Part shown: positions 1-8,153 of the stretch, in pieces
How positions within the stretch are numbered: the stretch's first letter is position 1
Layout of the letters: every line of letters starts with the position of its first letter
Origin: Halobacteriovorax vibrionivorans
Lineage (GTDB): Bacteria > Bdellovibrionota > Bacteriovoracia > Bacteriovoracales > Bacteriovoracaceae
Length of the DNA stretch: 64,000 nucleotides
Assembly: GCF_003346865.1 (NCBI RefSeq)
Contig: NZ_QDKL01000001.1
Coordinates: forward strand, 1 to 64,000
Reading direction: 5' to 3'
Position numbers and translations under genes: made by a program
Notes under the pieces: generated by a model
Seen by the model: only the letters and a program-made list of their open reading frames with translations
Told to the model about the DNA's origin: nothing
Databases searched by the model: none

Positions 1-302
1 CATGGCCAGTAGGAAAAAGTATAAAGCCTCCTCGAGCATAGGCCGGATATATGGAAGCTTATTTTAAGACCTACTGACTTAATTTATCTTGTTTCAAGGG
101 ACGGATTCATATATGGAACTACAGTTTAAAATCGAAAGTCGCCTCCCCTAAATACTTACTCTACACCTTCACTCGGGAAACAGAAAATTCACATTTATTT
201 TGCATGAACTCTACCCTTCTCCAACAATTAGTCCGCACACCAGCGATAGACTAATTTATATAGAAAATGACTTCTAAAGAATCATTTAACAAGGAGACAA
301 TT
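1..302. other. Left-edge stretch without a supported gene
   Basis: No convincing gene is visible. On the + strand a short frame at 2-67 (21 codons beginning ATG GCC AGT) could be the tail of a gene entering the window. An open frame at 78-254 (58 codons, stop TAA at 252-254) has no start codon or ribosome binding site near its beginning. Its codon choice looks plausible, so it may be a decayed gene, but I recognise no family. I find no tRNA, riboswitch or stable RNA signature. Confidence 0.3.
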
Positions 303-347
303 ATGAAAAAGCTAAACATTAATACTAAAGAAAAGGGGTCAGTTTAA
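303..347 (+). CDS. Putative 14-residue leader peptide ORF
   Basis: ATG at 303 follows a strong ribosome binding site (AAGGAG, eight bases upstream) and opens a 14-codon frame reading MKKLNINTKEKGSV, with stop TAA at 345-347. The stop codon overlaps the loop of the intrinsic terminator at 337-361, so a ribosome finishing this frame would sit on the hairpin. That is the geometry of a leader peptide with attenuator, but there is no run of one amino acid and the downstream gene is not biosynthetic. It may instead be the 5' relic of a deleted gene or the end of a small RNA. Translation is not proven. Confidence 0.35.
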   Translation: MKKLNINTKEKGSV

Positions 348-361
348 CTGGCCTTTTTTTT
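337..361 (+). terminator. Rho-independent terminator after the mini-ORF
   Basis: Seven-base-pair stem GGTCAGT/ACTGGCC with one G-U pair and loop TTA, followed by eight T. It would stop transcription before the DUF2132 gene at 468. Confidence 0.8.
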
Positions 362-467
362 ATTTTGATCTAGTTTGCTTTATCACTTCCTCTAGCTAAA
401 GAAAAAACACTATTTACCGCTTTAATGAGTTAGGATAGTTTTAAACAAAATGAAAGCAGGTAAAAAA

Positions 468-782
468 ATGAATGATCAAAGTAATCGCAAAAAGGACCCT
501 TTAGAAGGTGTGACTTTAAAGATGATGTTAACAGATGTCATCAATCTCTTTGGCTGTAAAGATATCTATAAAATGACTGAGATTAATAGCTTCAATGATG
601 AACCGCCGATGTTCAATAAAATTTTAAAATTTATTAGAAAGAATCCATGGGCCATTCAAAAGATTGAAAAGATGTATCGAGGGAATTTAGAGACGATAGA
701 GAAAATGAAAAGCGATGGAACTATATCAAAAAAAGACCTAGCTCTAGGTAGTGGTACTGGTGGGCGTAAGACAAAATATTAA
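468..782 (+). CDS. VF530/DUF2132 family small protein
   Basis: A 104-residue protein. The core DPLEGVTL...FNDEPPMFNKILKFIRKNPWAIQKIE matches the VF530 (DUF2132) family, whose hallmarks are an N-terminal D/NPLxGxTL block and a central SLKFLRKTPWAR-like block; members are small helical proteins proposed to bind DNA. I chose the ATG at 468 because AGG lies seven bases upstream; the ATG at 450 has only a distant AGGA. The tail (about residues 75-104) is Lys/Gly-rich and outside the family core. The stop is 11 bases before the next gene, so the two are probably co-transcribed. Family assignment is from motif memory; the cellular role is unknown. Confidence 0.8.
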   Translation: MNDQSNRKKDPLEGVTLKMMLTDVINLFGCKDIYKMTEINSFNDEPPMFNKILKFIRKNPWAIQKIEKMYRGNLETIEKMKSDGTISKKDLALGSGTGGRKTKY

Positions 783-793
783 GAGGAACTAAC

Positions 794-997
794 TTGTCCA
801 GAAATAAGAAAAAAAAGAATAATCTAAGGGCACAATATCGCCTTCTTCATGATGAGGCCCAAAGAAATGGTGAAGACTATTATAGAGATCCTGTGACAGG
901 AGGTAGAGTCTCAACAGAGGCCCGCTTAAAGAGAATGAGAAAGTGCTGTAAAGATGGCTGTCGCCATTGCCCATGGGGTTTCAAAAAAAGAAGTTAA
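794..997 (+). CDS. DUF5522-like small Cys-rich protein
   Basis: A 67-residue protein beginning at TTG with AGAGGA seven bases upstream. The C-terminal half has the pattern DPxTGxxVxTxxxLKR followed by CCKDGCRHCPWGF, resembling DUF5522 proteins that end in CCxxxCRHCPY. The four clustered cysteines and one histidine suggest a metal site, which is inference. The N-terminus is strongly basic (SRNKKKKN), so nucleic-acid contact is possible. It is the second gene of a likely two-gene operon with the DUF2132 protein. Confidence 0.75.
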   Translation: MSRNKKKKNNLRAQYRLLHDEAQRNGEDYYRDPVTGGRVSTEARLKRMRKCCKDGCRHCPWGFKKRS

Positions 998-1071
998 TAG
1001 AAAATCAATCAAATAGATACAGGTACTAACTCTCTTACAATAGGAAAAAGAAAAGCACCTGTAATAAATAA

Positions 1072-1449
1072 TTAGAGATTTCTCTTATTCATTTCAATAA
1101 GTACTAAACTTAAAGCAGATTGAATTTTAGATAAGTCGTGCTCATACTTGCGCTTCATATCAGCATGACGTCCAAGGCTTCCAAATGCCCCCAGAAGAGT
1201 GCTTTGAGAGTCCTCTACTCTGGCCTTTAAGTATGAAAGCTTTGATTCTGACGCCTTCATTAGTTCTTCTTTTAGAGTCAATAATGTCCTATCAGAACAC
1301 ATTGAAGCGTCGTAGATTAGAGTATAAGCGTCTTGTTTTGCCTTCTTAAGAGACATGACCTTTTCTTCTGACATATTGTAGAAACAGCTATTAGATGCAA
1401 ATGCTTGTGATGTTAAGAGTATAACGCTTAAGATGATAATTGCTTTCAT
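1072..1449 (-). CDS. Secreted protein of unknown function
   Basis: A 125-residue protein with a clear Sec signal peptide (MKAIIILSVILLTSQAFA, probable cut after AFA). The mature part is mostly helical and charged and has two cysteines (in SNSCFYN and ASMCSD) that could form a disulfide in the periplasm. No family recognised. It stands alone: the upstream flank holds no other minus-strand gene and its 3' end faces the DUF5522-like gene. The ATG is preceded by TGAGGAATACTTT, an acceptable ribosome binding site. Confidence 0.7.
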   Translation of the reverse strand: MKAIIILSVILLTSQAFASNSCFYNMSEEKVMSLKKAKQDAYTLIYDASMCSDRTLLTLKEELMKASESKLSYLKARVEDSQSTLLGAFGSLGRHADMKRKYEHDLSKIQSALSLVLIEMNKRNL

Positions 1450-1636
1450 AAAGTATTCCTCATTTCTTTAATTTATAGTTTTCACCAACATATTAACGCA
1501 AAATCTATCCATATCAATTCAACTAACACTTCTTATAGGAGTGTCTATTATTTAGACATAAAAGAATAATATTCAATAAAAGTCCTCGATAGATTAATTA
1601 GTGGTAAAAAAGAACAAATGAAATTAGGGGGAATAA

Positions 1637-1960
1637 ATGAAATCATTAATTATTGGACTATCTATTATTACATCACTTACTTCATCAGCACTTGGGGTAG
1701 ATTTTGATAAAAATCTAGACATTGCAATCAGAAAAGCGGCGATTGCTACAGACCTTAAATTTAACTGTAGAGGATCCCTTCAGGAAAATAAATTGAGCTC
1801 ACTTTGTGATCAAACAATCCGCGATGCAATTGAAGAAGGATTTAGTGATCAAGAAATCGTAGATTCAATTATGCGAGTACCAAATCGTGGAGATGAACGA
1901 GAAGCTCTACAATTTGAAGGCATTGAAGAAGCAATTGAAGAAGTTTATAGAAGCATGTAA
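1637..1960 (+). CDS. Secreted acidic protein of unknown function
   Basis: A 107-residue protein with a signal peptide (about residues 1-20, ending near SSALG). The mature region is acidic and predicted helical, with two cysteines (about residues 44 and 57). A strong AGGGGG ribosome binding site precedes the ATG, and a stem-loop at 1968-1985 follows the stop, so it is probably a single-gene transcript. No family recognised. Together with its neighbours it makes a run of four small or medium exported proteins. Confidence 0.7.
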   Translation: MKSLIIGLSIITSLTSSALGVDFDKNLDIAIRKAAIATDLKFNCRGSLQENKLSSLCDQTIRDAIEEGFSDQEIVDSIMRVPNRGDEREALQFEGIEEAIEEVYRSM

Positions 1961-1967
1961 GTTTAAT

Positions 1968-1993
1968 GCCCTGATAAAACAGGGCCATCTTTT
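1968..1993 (+). terminator. Probable intrinsic terminator
   Basis: GCCCTG/CAGGGC six-base-pair stem with loop ATAAAA just after the stop of the 1637 gene, followed by CATCTTTT. The stem is GC-rich but the T-run is short and interrupted. Confidence 0.5.
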
Positions 1994-2007
1994 AAATGAA
2001 ATAAAAA

Positions 2008-2418
2008 CTATCCATTACCTTCGCGTGTTTCTCTTTCAACCATTTCTTCGAGTTTCTTATGAAGCTCTCTATTCTTTTTAGATACAACTTTATTGAAGAT
2101 TGGAAGAAACTCTTTCTTTCTCTTTTTCATAACAGGGCCAATTAACTCAGACAAAAAGTAGTTCTGATTAACATTTAGAAGCTTGTCGTATACACGGCAA
2201 AGCTCTTTTGCCAGTTCAGGAGACCATTCATCAACTAATTCATCCGAACTTTTTCGAATAAGTGTTAGAAGTTTATTATCACCACTTCCCTTGATTTCTT
2301 TAACCGCCTTGAGATCTTTTATATATGCCTCTTTCATATTCGAGCCAAAGCTCTGGTATGACATTAGCATCAACGAAAAAGAGATTAGAATATATTTTAA
2401 ATATCGTTTTAAAATCAT
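2008..2418 (-). CDS. Exported helical protein of unknown function
   Basis: A 136-residue protein with an N-terminal hydrophobic segment (residues 9-24) that fits a signal peptide, followed by a mature region rich in Lys and Glu and mostly helical. Its start codon overlaps the stop of the upstream 2415-3881 gene by four bases (ATGA), so translation is probably coupled and the two proteins are likely to be functionally linked. One could be an accessory or immunity-like partner of the CHAP-like protein, but nothing in the sequence proves that. No family recognised. Confidence 0.65.
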   Translation of the reverse strand: MILKRYLKYILISFSLMLMSYQSFGSNMKEAYIKDLKAVKEIKGSGDNKLLTLIRKSSDELVDEWSPELAKELCRVYDKLLNVNQNYFLSELIGPVMKKRKKEFLPIFNKVVSKKNRELHKKLEEMVERETREGNG

Positions 2419-3881
2419 TGTGGAACCTCCTGCAGTTGTTCCTTATATGAATCCGGTATCTGGTAATAGATGGCAATCGGCCTTCTAAGGCCACCGACGC
2501 GAGTTGGTTCATCATTGATAAAGTCACTTATGTATTCATTCTCAGATGCCTTAATTTCAATATGCCCAGGTGCCCCTCTTCTGACTCCATCGACTGTCGT
2601 ATTACGATTTGAATTTATTTTTTCATAAACGATAATCGCACCAGGAGGAGCAGTCTCAGGAGTTAAGTGAGACATTTCAGGATAATCGAGAATATTTTCA
2701 AACCCATGTTTTCTAAGCCAATTCCCACCTTCCACAGCATCATCTGCATTACGACTCCATGGATATTCAGAGAAGTTTGCATAACGCTCACCCTCTTCGC
2801 CAGGATATGGATAGATCGCATGCTTAACATATGCTGCACACTTTGCTATTGATCTATTTGCTGGTTTGCTATTAGAAAAGCCACTTCTATTACAAAGCTC
2901 TCGTAAGCATTTAGATGCATTGTTTCTAATTCTTGTGATCGTATCACGCATACGAGGCTCTTGAGTTGCATTTGATATCGCCTCTTCTAAGACTTTGCGA
3001 TTCTGTAATCGTATGGCCTCTTGCTTCTCTTCTAATTCTTTAGCATATTGAACTGCTTTCTCACCTAATCCATTTGTTATTCTATCTAATTCATCTTGAT
3101 TAAATGGGGTGATAATTTTTGGTAAGTAAGATAGTAGATTATCTTGATTTGAACATTGTACTACGACTTCAGACGTCGTCTCTAAAATCTGAACAAGTCT
3201 ATCGCAATATGCAAATGGAGTGTCCTGTACTTCACAAGAGCGAAGCGTTTCTAATGTCGTGGCCAGATATTGACTAAGCTTTTCTGGATTATCAATTAGT
3301 GATTCGACATGAGCTTCTAAACTATTTGGTTGAGCCAAAAAGTCATCAATACAAGAGCTCGTTGAAAGTCTTGGGTCAGAGTCATCTGTTGTCGTACAAA
3401 TACCTTTTCCATCATCTCCTGGCCCAAAAATTAAAGGGTTACATCGAAAGAGATTGGCCCCTCCACATGAATTACGATATTTTTCTCCAAAGACTTCAAG
3501 ATCTGCATTATTTCGAACAGAGCGAGACCAAGGAGCTTGGCATTTACTATTTTTGATAGTCGTCATCCAACCTCCGAAGTGACAATAAATTGTCGGATCA
3601 TCTATTGAGGCGTATGCACTATCGATTATACTCTCTAAAAAATAGAGTTTATTAACTGTTAAATAGACTTTGATTTTTTCTTGCTCGTAATCAGTTTTTC
3701 TAGCTTGCTGATCTAGAGAATTTAAAAGATTAATATGTAGATCTTTACGTTGGGAAGTACTTAACTTTGAGTAAGCGACGCTTAATCTCTCTTGTGTCCA
3801 TTCAAACTCACTTGCCAAGACAATAGAATTAAAGCCAATGAATAAAAATATAAGAACTATGTTCTTAATGTCTCTTCTCAC
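2415..3881 (-). CDS. Secreted CHAP/NlpC-P60-like cysteine hydrolase
   Basis: A 488-residue exported protein with a signal peptide at residues 1-24. Residues 95-180 form a Cys-rich module with CGGANLFRCNPLIFG, a pattern I associate with exported Bdellovibrio proteins. Residues 270-330 look helical or coiled coil. The C-terminal domain has KCAAYVK (Cys348) and, about 90 residues later, PGHIEIK (His440), the order of a Cys nucleophile and catalytic His in CHAP or NlpC/P60 peptidoglycan amidases and peptidases; ETAPPGAIIVYE between them fits the same fold. The likely substrate is peptidoglycan, of self or prey, by inference. The gene is translationally coupled to the 136-residue protein downstream. 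The hydrolase call is fold-level only. Confidence 0.6.
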   Translation of the reverse strand: MRRDIKNIVLIFLFIGFNSIVLASEFEWTQERLSVAYSKLSTSQRKDLHINLLNSLDQQARKTDYEQEKIKVYLTVNKLYFLESIIDSAYASIDDPTIYCHFGGWMTTIKNSKCQAPWSRSVRNNADLEVFGEKYRNSCGGANLFRCNPLIFGPGDDGKGICTTTDDSDPRLSTSSCIDDFLAQPNSLEAHVESLIDNPEKLSQYLATTLETLRSCEVQDTPFAYCDRLVQILETTSEVVVQCSNQDNLLSYLPKIITPFNQDELDRITNGLGEKAVQYAKELEEKQEAIRLQNRKVLEEAISNATQEPRMRDTITRIRNNASKCLRELCNRSGFSNSKPANRSIAKCAAYVKHAIYPYPGEEGERYANFSEYPWSRNADDAVEGGNWLRKHGFENILDYPEMSHLTPETAPPGAIIVYEKINSNRNTTVDGVRRGAPGHIEIKASENEYISDFINDEPTRVGGLRRPIAIYYQIPDSYKEQLQEVPQ

Positions 3882-3992
3882 ATCTTCCCCACGAAATATC
3901 TCTGTATCTATTTCGGTCTAAATGTGAAAGAACTTTAATAAAACACTACACTATAGACGAATCCCAAGCTTAGGTAATTGAAATCACTAAGA

Positions 3993-4940
3993 TTATTCTA
4001 TTATCATTTTCATTATTGAATAAGTAGCGTTTGAATTTAGCTGTAAGTGCGCCTCAAATACTCTCTCCTCTATCCAAGTCATACCACGGCCATCAAAGCA
4101 TGTGATTGTAATCCAGCCTTTAAAAGGAACAATACTAGAATCTGGGCTTATTGAGTATTCCTTCCCCCAATGAATATTTTCTAACTTCATGCCTACAGGA
4201 AAAAGACTTTCATCTTCACAACTAATTTTTTTTCGAAAATCTGGCGTTAGTGAAAATGACTTATCTAAATAATACATTTGAATTGTTGAAAAAGTGTAAC
4301 CAGATGAGAAGTTTACAACTTCAAGGCTTAGCTGTTTATTATAGCTTAAGAAATAGTCTATCCTCTTTTTATTAAGATCCATATTGGAGCTAACTTTGGC
4401 ACCTAGATAATCTAAGTAATGATGATTCTCCAAACCTGTTAGATGTCCCGTTTCATGAATAAGTAGCGCAACAATTTGACCAAAGTTAATAGCAGGAATA
4501 TCTCTGTTATCTATATCTTCATATAATAAGTCACTATTAATAAAAATAGGGCCATCATTTGTTAGACCGGTAACAGCAAGTCTTACTCTATTTTCACCTT
4601 CAGTGTAGAATAATTTCCCACTGTCCTTTCCTGATAAAAATATTAATTTCTCACTATCTTTAGAATTAAGACGGGCAATATTTAAGATCTTTTTTAAATC
4701 TATTTCTTCTTGTTGTGTTAGCTCACAATTTAAAGAAAGTAGACAATCTTCGATATATAAAGGCAAATTTAAAAGTGCATTAGTAAAGTCTTGCTCTACG
4801 ACACCCCCACCGTTTCCGACATAATCACCCATTCTTGCCACTATATCAGGAGTAATATTATTTGGTTTTTTATAACCAAAAGCATGTGGTGTACTTAATA
4901 AAATCAAAAAAATACATTTGTAGATAATTATTTTCATCAT
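3993..4940 (-). CDS. Secreted zinc-metalloprotease-like protein
   Basis: A 315-residue protein with a signal peptide (residues 1-22, ending HAFG). Residues 162-174 read HETGHLTGLENHH: HExxH supplies two zinc ligands and the general base Glu163, and the following GLENHH resembles the extended metzincin motif HExxHxxGxxH but with the third His one position late. The preceding segment INFGQIVALLI forms the usual helix. The remaining 140 residues are beta-rich and unassigned. The start codon overlaps the stop of the TIGR02147 regulator by four bases. Activity is plausible; substrate and family are unknown. Confidence 0.6.
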   Translation of the reverse strand: MMKIIIYKCIFLILLSTPHAFGYKKPNNITPDIVARMGDYVGNGGGVVEQDFTNALLNLPLYIEDCLLSLNCELTQQEEIDLKKILNIARLNSKDSEKLIFLSGKDSGKLFYTEGENRVRLAVTGLTNDGPIFINSDLLYEDIDNRDIPAINFGQIVALLIHETGHLTGLENHHYLDYLGAKVSSNMDLNKKRIDYFLSYNKQLSLEVVNFSSGYTFSTIQMYYLDKSFSLTPDFRKKISCEDESLFPVGMKLENIHWGKEYSISPDSSIVPFKGWITITCFDGRGMTWIEERVFEAHLQLNSNATYSIMKMIIE

Positions 4941-5791
4941 TGTTGCTTACCTTTTTTTACCAAAGTATGTGGAAAAAACTGAATATTGAGCTGATAAATT
5001 GAGTCTGCATTCTTATCTTTTGCAAAAGTGTGATTAAATTCCTGACAAAACTCTATAATCTTATCCTTAGCTTTTGAAATATCATCATCGCTAATGGCCA
5101 GTGTTAAAGAGCTAATTTGCCTTAGGGCCATTTCTATTTCATCAATGGACTCATGCCCTCTTGAAATCATTTCCTTATGATGAGAGCGAATGGCAGAAGA
5201 AGGAATCGTATCTCCTGTAGAGTAACCCTTTGTCGGTTTTTTTAAATTGCCATCCTTATCTCTTTTTAAAACACCCATTTTCACTAATTGTTCAATCGAA
5301 CTCTTAACTTTAGAAGGTTGAACTTTTTTTCTTAGCTGATTTGAAATCCAATCATAATCTTCTCTAAAGTCTTCTAAGAGAACTAAGTTTTTAATAGCAA
5401 AGAAATGCCATTGTGAAATATATGAAAATTCATCTAAACTAATACGATTAAATGTACCATGAGATTTGAGTTTATTTAGATATTGTAAAGTCCTTGAGCA
5501 ATCTTTATTTTTTCGTTTTTCTTTTTCAAGCTGAACAAGTAATTGCAAATACCTTGCTTCATCTTCAGACAAATCTAAATCAAAAGCAATAGAAGCAATC
5601 AAATCATGACTAGGAACTCTTTGTCCCTTTAAGACCATAGAAAGAATTGAAGAAGACTTATAACCGAGACGTGTGGCCCACTGCTCGAGTGTCTTTGGAC
5701 GTGATTTAAAATGAGACGCTGGCGAGACTACATAATTTAAGTAGTCTAAAAAATTATCAAAATTTAAAGCTGATACTTTTTCCATTGCCAA
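4937..5791 (-). CDS. TIGR02147 family (DUF4423) regulatory protein
   Basis: A 284-residue cytoplasmic protein. Residues 34-80 (TLEQWATRLGYKSSSILSM...GQRVPSHDLI) look like a Cro/XRE-type helix-turn-helix, followed by a DLSEDEARYLQLLVQLEK helix and then the DUF4423 region with SYISQWHFFAIKNLVLLEDF and a winged-helix-like segment (KVKSSIEQLVKMGVLKRDKDGNL). This matches TIGR02147, a family largely restricted to Bdellovibrionota and Fibrobacteres. It is first in a two-gene operon and overlaps the metalloprotease-like gene by ATGA, so it probably controls or is co-expressed with that exported protein. An upstream terminator (5805-5834) insulates it. Confidence 0.85.
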   Translation of the reverse strand: MAMEKVSALNFDNFLDYLNYVVSPASHFKSRPKTLEQWATRLGYKSSSILSMVLKGQRVPSHDLIASIAFDLDLSEDEARYLQLLVQLEKEKRKNKDCSRTLQYLNKLKSHGTFNRISLDEFSYISQWHFFAIKNLVLLEDFREDYDWISNQLRKKVQPSKVKSSIEQLVKMGVLKRDKDGNLKKPTKGYSTGDTIPSSAIRSHHKEMISRGHESIDEIEMALRQISSLTLAISDDDISKAKDKIIEFCQEFNHTFAKDKNADSIYQLNIQFFPHTLVKKGKQQ

Positions 5792-5804
5792 TTTTTCTTC
5801 TTAT

Positions 5805-5834
5805 AAAAACACAAAGAGGGGGCCGAGGCCCCCC
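5805..5834 (-). terminator. Strong intrinsic terminator
   Basis: On the minus strand GGGGGCC is closed by GGCCCCC around a very short loop, followed by a T-rich tail (CTTTGTGTTTTT). It lies just after the stop of the 5852-6328 gene and separates it from the TIGR02147 gene. Confidence 0.75.
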
Positions 5835-5851
5835 TACAACACAATCACTTA

Positions 5852-6328
5852 TTAGTTACAAGCTGGTACGCTGTAGTCTAACTCGCTAGTTCTATAAACG
5901 TTAGTTCCACCTCTTGAAGTGTACTCAACGTCTAGAGTTCCATCTAATTCATATGAACGATTTTCAATTCCGTATTGAAGACATTTACCTAGTACACGGT
6001 CATCGCTATCTCTTGTGTATTCTCTTTCAAGACATACTTTAACAGTGTAATTAATTGCAGTTGTAAGAACACCTGTTTCAAAACCATTACATACGTAATC
6101 ATAGTGTCCATCTGATTTTTTTCCACTGTCTGCAACCCATACCTTTGAGTATCCAGTACAATATTTAACAGGTGATAAAGTTCTTAGATTTTCACCGTCA
6201 GTACATACCTCAAGAATTGATCCAACATGACCTTGTGCCGAAAAGAATACTTCATCACCGATGATATTTCTTTGTGAAGCAAAAGTGTTAGCAGTAAATA
6301 AAATTGCGAATAGTGCGATTAGTTTCAT
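5852..6328 (-). CDS. Secreted Cys-containing protein of unknown function
   Basis: A 158-residue protein with a signal peptide (residues 1-17, ending TFAS). The mature part is beta-rich and has six cysteines (including EVCTDG, KYCTGY, YVCNGF, KVCLER, KCLQYG and the C-terminal PACN), enough for three disulfides in the periplasm or outside. A GGGAGAATTT ribosome binding site precedes the ATG. It has its own terminator and an unusual repeat-rich upstream region (6440-6587), so it is probably independently regulated. No family recognised. Confidence 0.7.
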   Translation of the reverse strand: MKLIALFAILFTANTFASQRNIIGDEVFFSAQGHVGSILEVCTDGENLRTLSPVKYCTGYSKVWVADSGKKSDGHYDYVCNGFETGVLTTAINYTVKVCLEREYTRDSDDRVLGKCLQYGIENRSYELDGTLDVEYTSRGGTNVYRTSELDYSVPACN

Positions 6329-6439
6329 AAATTCTCCCTAAATATAGTTTGTTAGTATCAAAAAGTTTTCTTTATAAAAACTTTAAACTTAATTTGTTGA
6401 AAAGAATTTATGAATTCAGAAAAATAATGACAAGTGATA

Positions 6440-6587
6440 TTTTCACAAAAATAAAAATTATTTTTCACAAAAAAGAAAATCGCAATATTTTCAACATCTT
6501 ACACGTGTCACTTTCACATTTTGTGAAAAAAAATGCTAAAAAAGTAAACTACTAGAATTACATCTTCTTGTGAAAGTGTGTGAAGAA
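6440..6587. promoter_or_regulatory. Array of TTTCACA/TGTGAAA sites
   Basis: The 308-base gap 6329-6636 holds no gene. TTTTCACAAAA occurs at 6440-6450 and again at 6462-6472 (22-base period, two helical turns). A perfect inverted repeat TTTCACA-TTT-TGTGAAA lies at 6512-6528, and TTGTGAAAGTGTGTGAA near 6569-6585. Five half-sites of one sequence upstream of the 5852-6328 gene look like a multi-site operator. The regulator is unknown; the arrangement is not a standard CRP site, whose half-sites face the other way. Confidence 0.5.
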
Positions 6588-6636
6588 AACAGAGGGATTT
6601 TTGCGCTCAAATAATTATTTAAGCCCGTATTTTGTT

Positions 6637-7980
6637 CTAAACAGGGAGCTCAATATTGAAGGTTGTGCCATGCCCTGGTTCGGAATCATAACTGATTGTT
6701 CCGTTATGCTCTTTGATAAAATTGAAAGATAGAGATAGGCCTAGGCCACTACCTTTTCCAAACTCTTTAGTTGTAAAATAAGGCTCAAAGACTTTCCTTT
6801 TGATTGCATCACTAATCCCAACACCCGAGTCGGAAACTTTAATTTGCACCTTTTCATTTGACTGAGAAAGAGTGACTTTAATCTCTTTATTATCACTTCC
6901 TTCAAGAGCATCTTTTGCGTTAGATAAGAGATTCATCATTACTTGCTGAATCTTTCCAGGATTACCATTGATTTTGATATCGCCTACTTGATTTTCAAGA
7001 GTAACCTCAATTCCATAATGATCATAGATTTGCTCAACCATAGCAATACAATCTTGAACGATCTGTGCAAGATTAAATTCTACCGTTTTCACATCATCTT
7101 TACGTGCAAAGGTTCTAAGTCCTTTAACGATATTTTCAATTTGATTTGCAGAGCCTTCGATCTTTTCAAATGAATTTATAATGCTTGCTTCATTTTTATT
7201 ATTCTTATAACTTTCTCTCTTTAATCTCGTTAGATACCCTTTGATAATTGTTAATGGCCCATTTATTTCATGGCCAATCCCGGCGGCCAGCTCGCCAATA
7301 GCAGCAAGCTTTGAGCTATGAGTAATAACTTGATCCTTTTGTCTTAACTCATTTAATTGCGAGATAAGTTTTTGTTTAATTGGAATAATAATTTTAAAGA
7401 ATTCGTAGATTAATAAGAGAATGATTAATGTGAAAAGTATAAACTCAACTTTACTTAGATTTAAAATTCTTGATTTTGAATAATCTGCAGACTCATAAAC
7501 AATATGATTCATCGTTGCTAAGAAGCTTTCTGAATGATTGACGATATTGTTAAGACTATCCTTTTGGGTCTGGCAGTTATTGATTAAACAAACAACATCC
7601 TCTTCCATCATTTTTAACACAGGATCTAATGCTAAGTACTTATCTCTTATACTATCTGTGAATGCAGGAGCGATTTTGTGATCTTCACTACCATTTTTAA
7701 GATGCTCGTGTGTAGAAAAAAGAAGCTCTTTTGTTTTTAAGATGTCTTTACTAAGAGCGAGTTTTCTTTCTTCCCCACTTAAGGAATAAAGCAAAGATTG
7801 CTTAGCAAGTCTTTGGCTTAGCATACGCTGGCGGCCGGCCAAGTTAATTATCTCAGAATAACTTTCTTGCTGAAGAATAAAGTATTGAATTAATGCCTGG
7901 GCCAAGACAGTAAAAGCAACAATTGAAATAAAAGCTACGAGATACTTAAATGTAATACTTTTCTCGTTTTCAATTTTCAT
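6637..7980 (-). CDS. PilJ-type sensor histidine kinase
   Basis: A 447-residue inner-membrane kinase. I start it at the ATG at 7980 because GAAGGAC lies upstream and the 19 extra residues of the longer frame are unlike a membrane protein start. TM1 is about residues 11-34. The extracytoplasmic part begins with INLAGRQRMLSQRLAKQSLL, the PilJ/type-IV-pilus-MCP N-terminal motif, and TM2 is about 177-200. The DHp helix follows with AAGIGHEINGPL (His237), then an HATPase with N (MMNLLSNAKDAL), G1 (SDSGVGIS) and G2 (GKGSGLGLSL) boxes. It is an NtrB-like kinase with no adjacent partner; the receivers at 8825 and 9372 are candidates. Confidence 0.85.
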   Translation of the reverse strand: MKIENEKSITFKYLVAFISIVAFTVLAQALIQYFILQQESYSEIINLAGRQRMLSQRLAKQSLLYSLSGEERKLALSKDILKTKELLFSTHEHLKNGSEDHKIAPAFTDSIRDKYLALDPVLKMMEEDVVCLINNCQTQKDSLNNIVNHSESFLATMNHIVYESADYSKSRILNLSKVEFILFTLIILLLIYEFFKIIIPIKQKLISQLNELRQKDQVITHSSKLAAIGELAAGIGHEINGPLTIIKGYLTRLKRESYKNNKNEASIINSFEKIEGSANQIENIVKGLRTFARKDDVKTVEFNLAQIVQDCIAMVEQIYDHYGIEVTLENQVGDIKINGNPGKIQQVMMNLLSNAKDALEGSDNKEIKVTLSQSNEKVQIKVSDSGVGISDAIKRKVFEPYFTTKEFGKGSGLGLSLSFNFIKEHNGTISYDSEPGHGTTFNIELPV

Positions 7981-8153
7981 TATTAAAAAATGTCCTTCGT
8001 AAATGGATAGAGAACAAAAAATTTTGAATCTACACAAATATAATAGGTTTAGCTCTTATAACGAAAATTAAACTACTTATACAAGTTTATAAACTTAAAT
8101 TTAGAAAAATATGATAAAAAAACGTGTCATAACCAAAGAAGTTATAGATTCCA

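Noticed and set aside
789..974. Minus-strand frame opposite the DUF5522 gene
   Set aside because: Shadow of a recognisable family protein; no ribosome binding site and no family match.
1018..1071. ACAGGT/ACCTGT inverted repeat after the 1072 gene
   Set aside because: Loop of more than 30 bases and no T-run; not a convincing terminator.
4450..4460. Calling the HETGHLTG protein a true metzincin
   Set aside because: The third His is one position late and the Met-turn was not found.
6349..6555. 68-codon frame in the TTTCACA gap
   Set aside because: Very Lys/Phe/Asn-rich translation as expected of random AT-rich DNA; no ribosome binding site.
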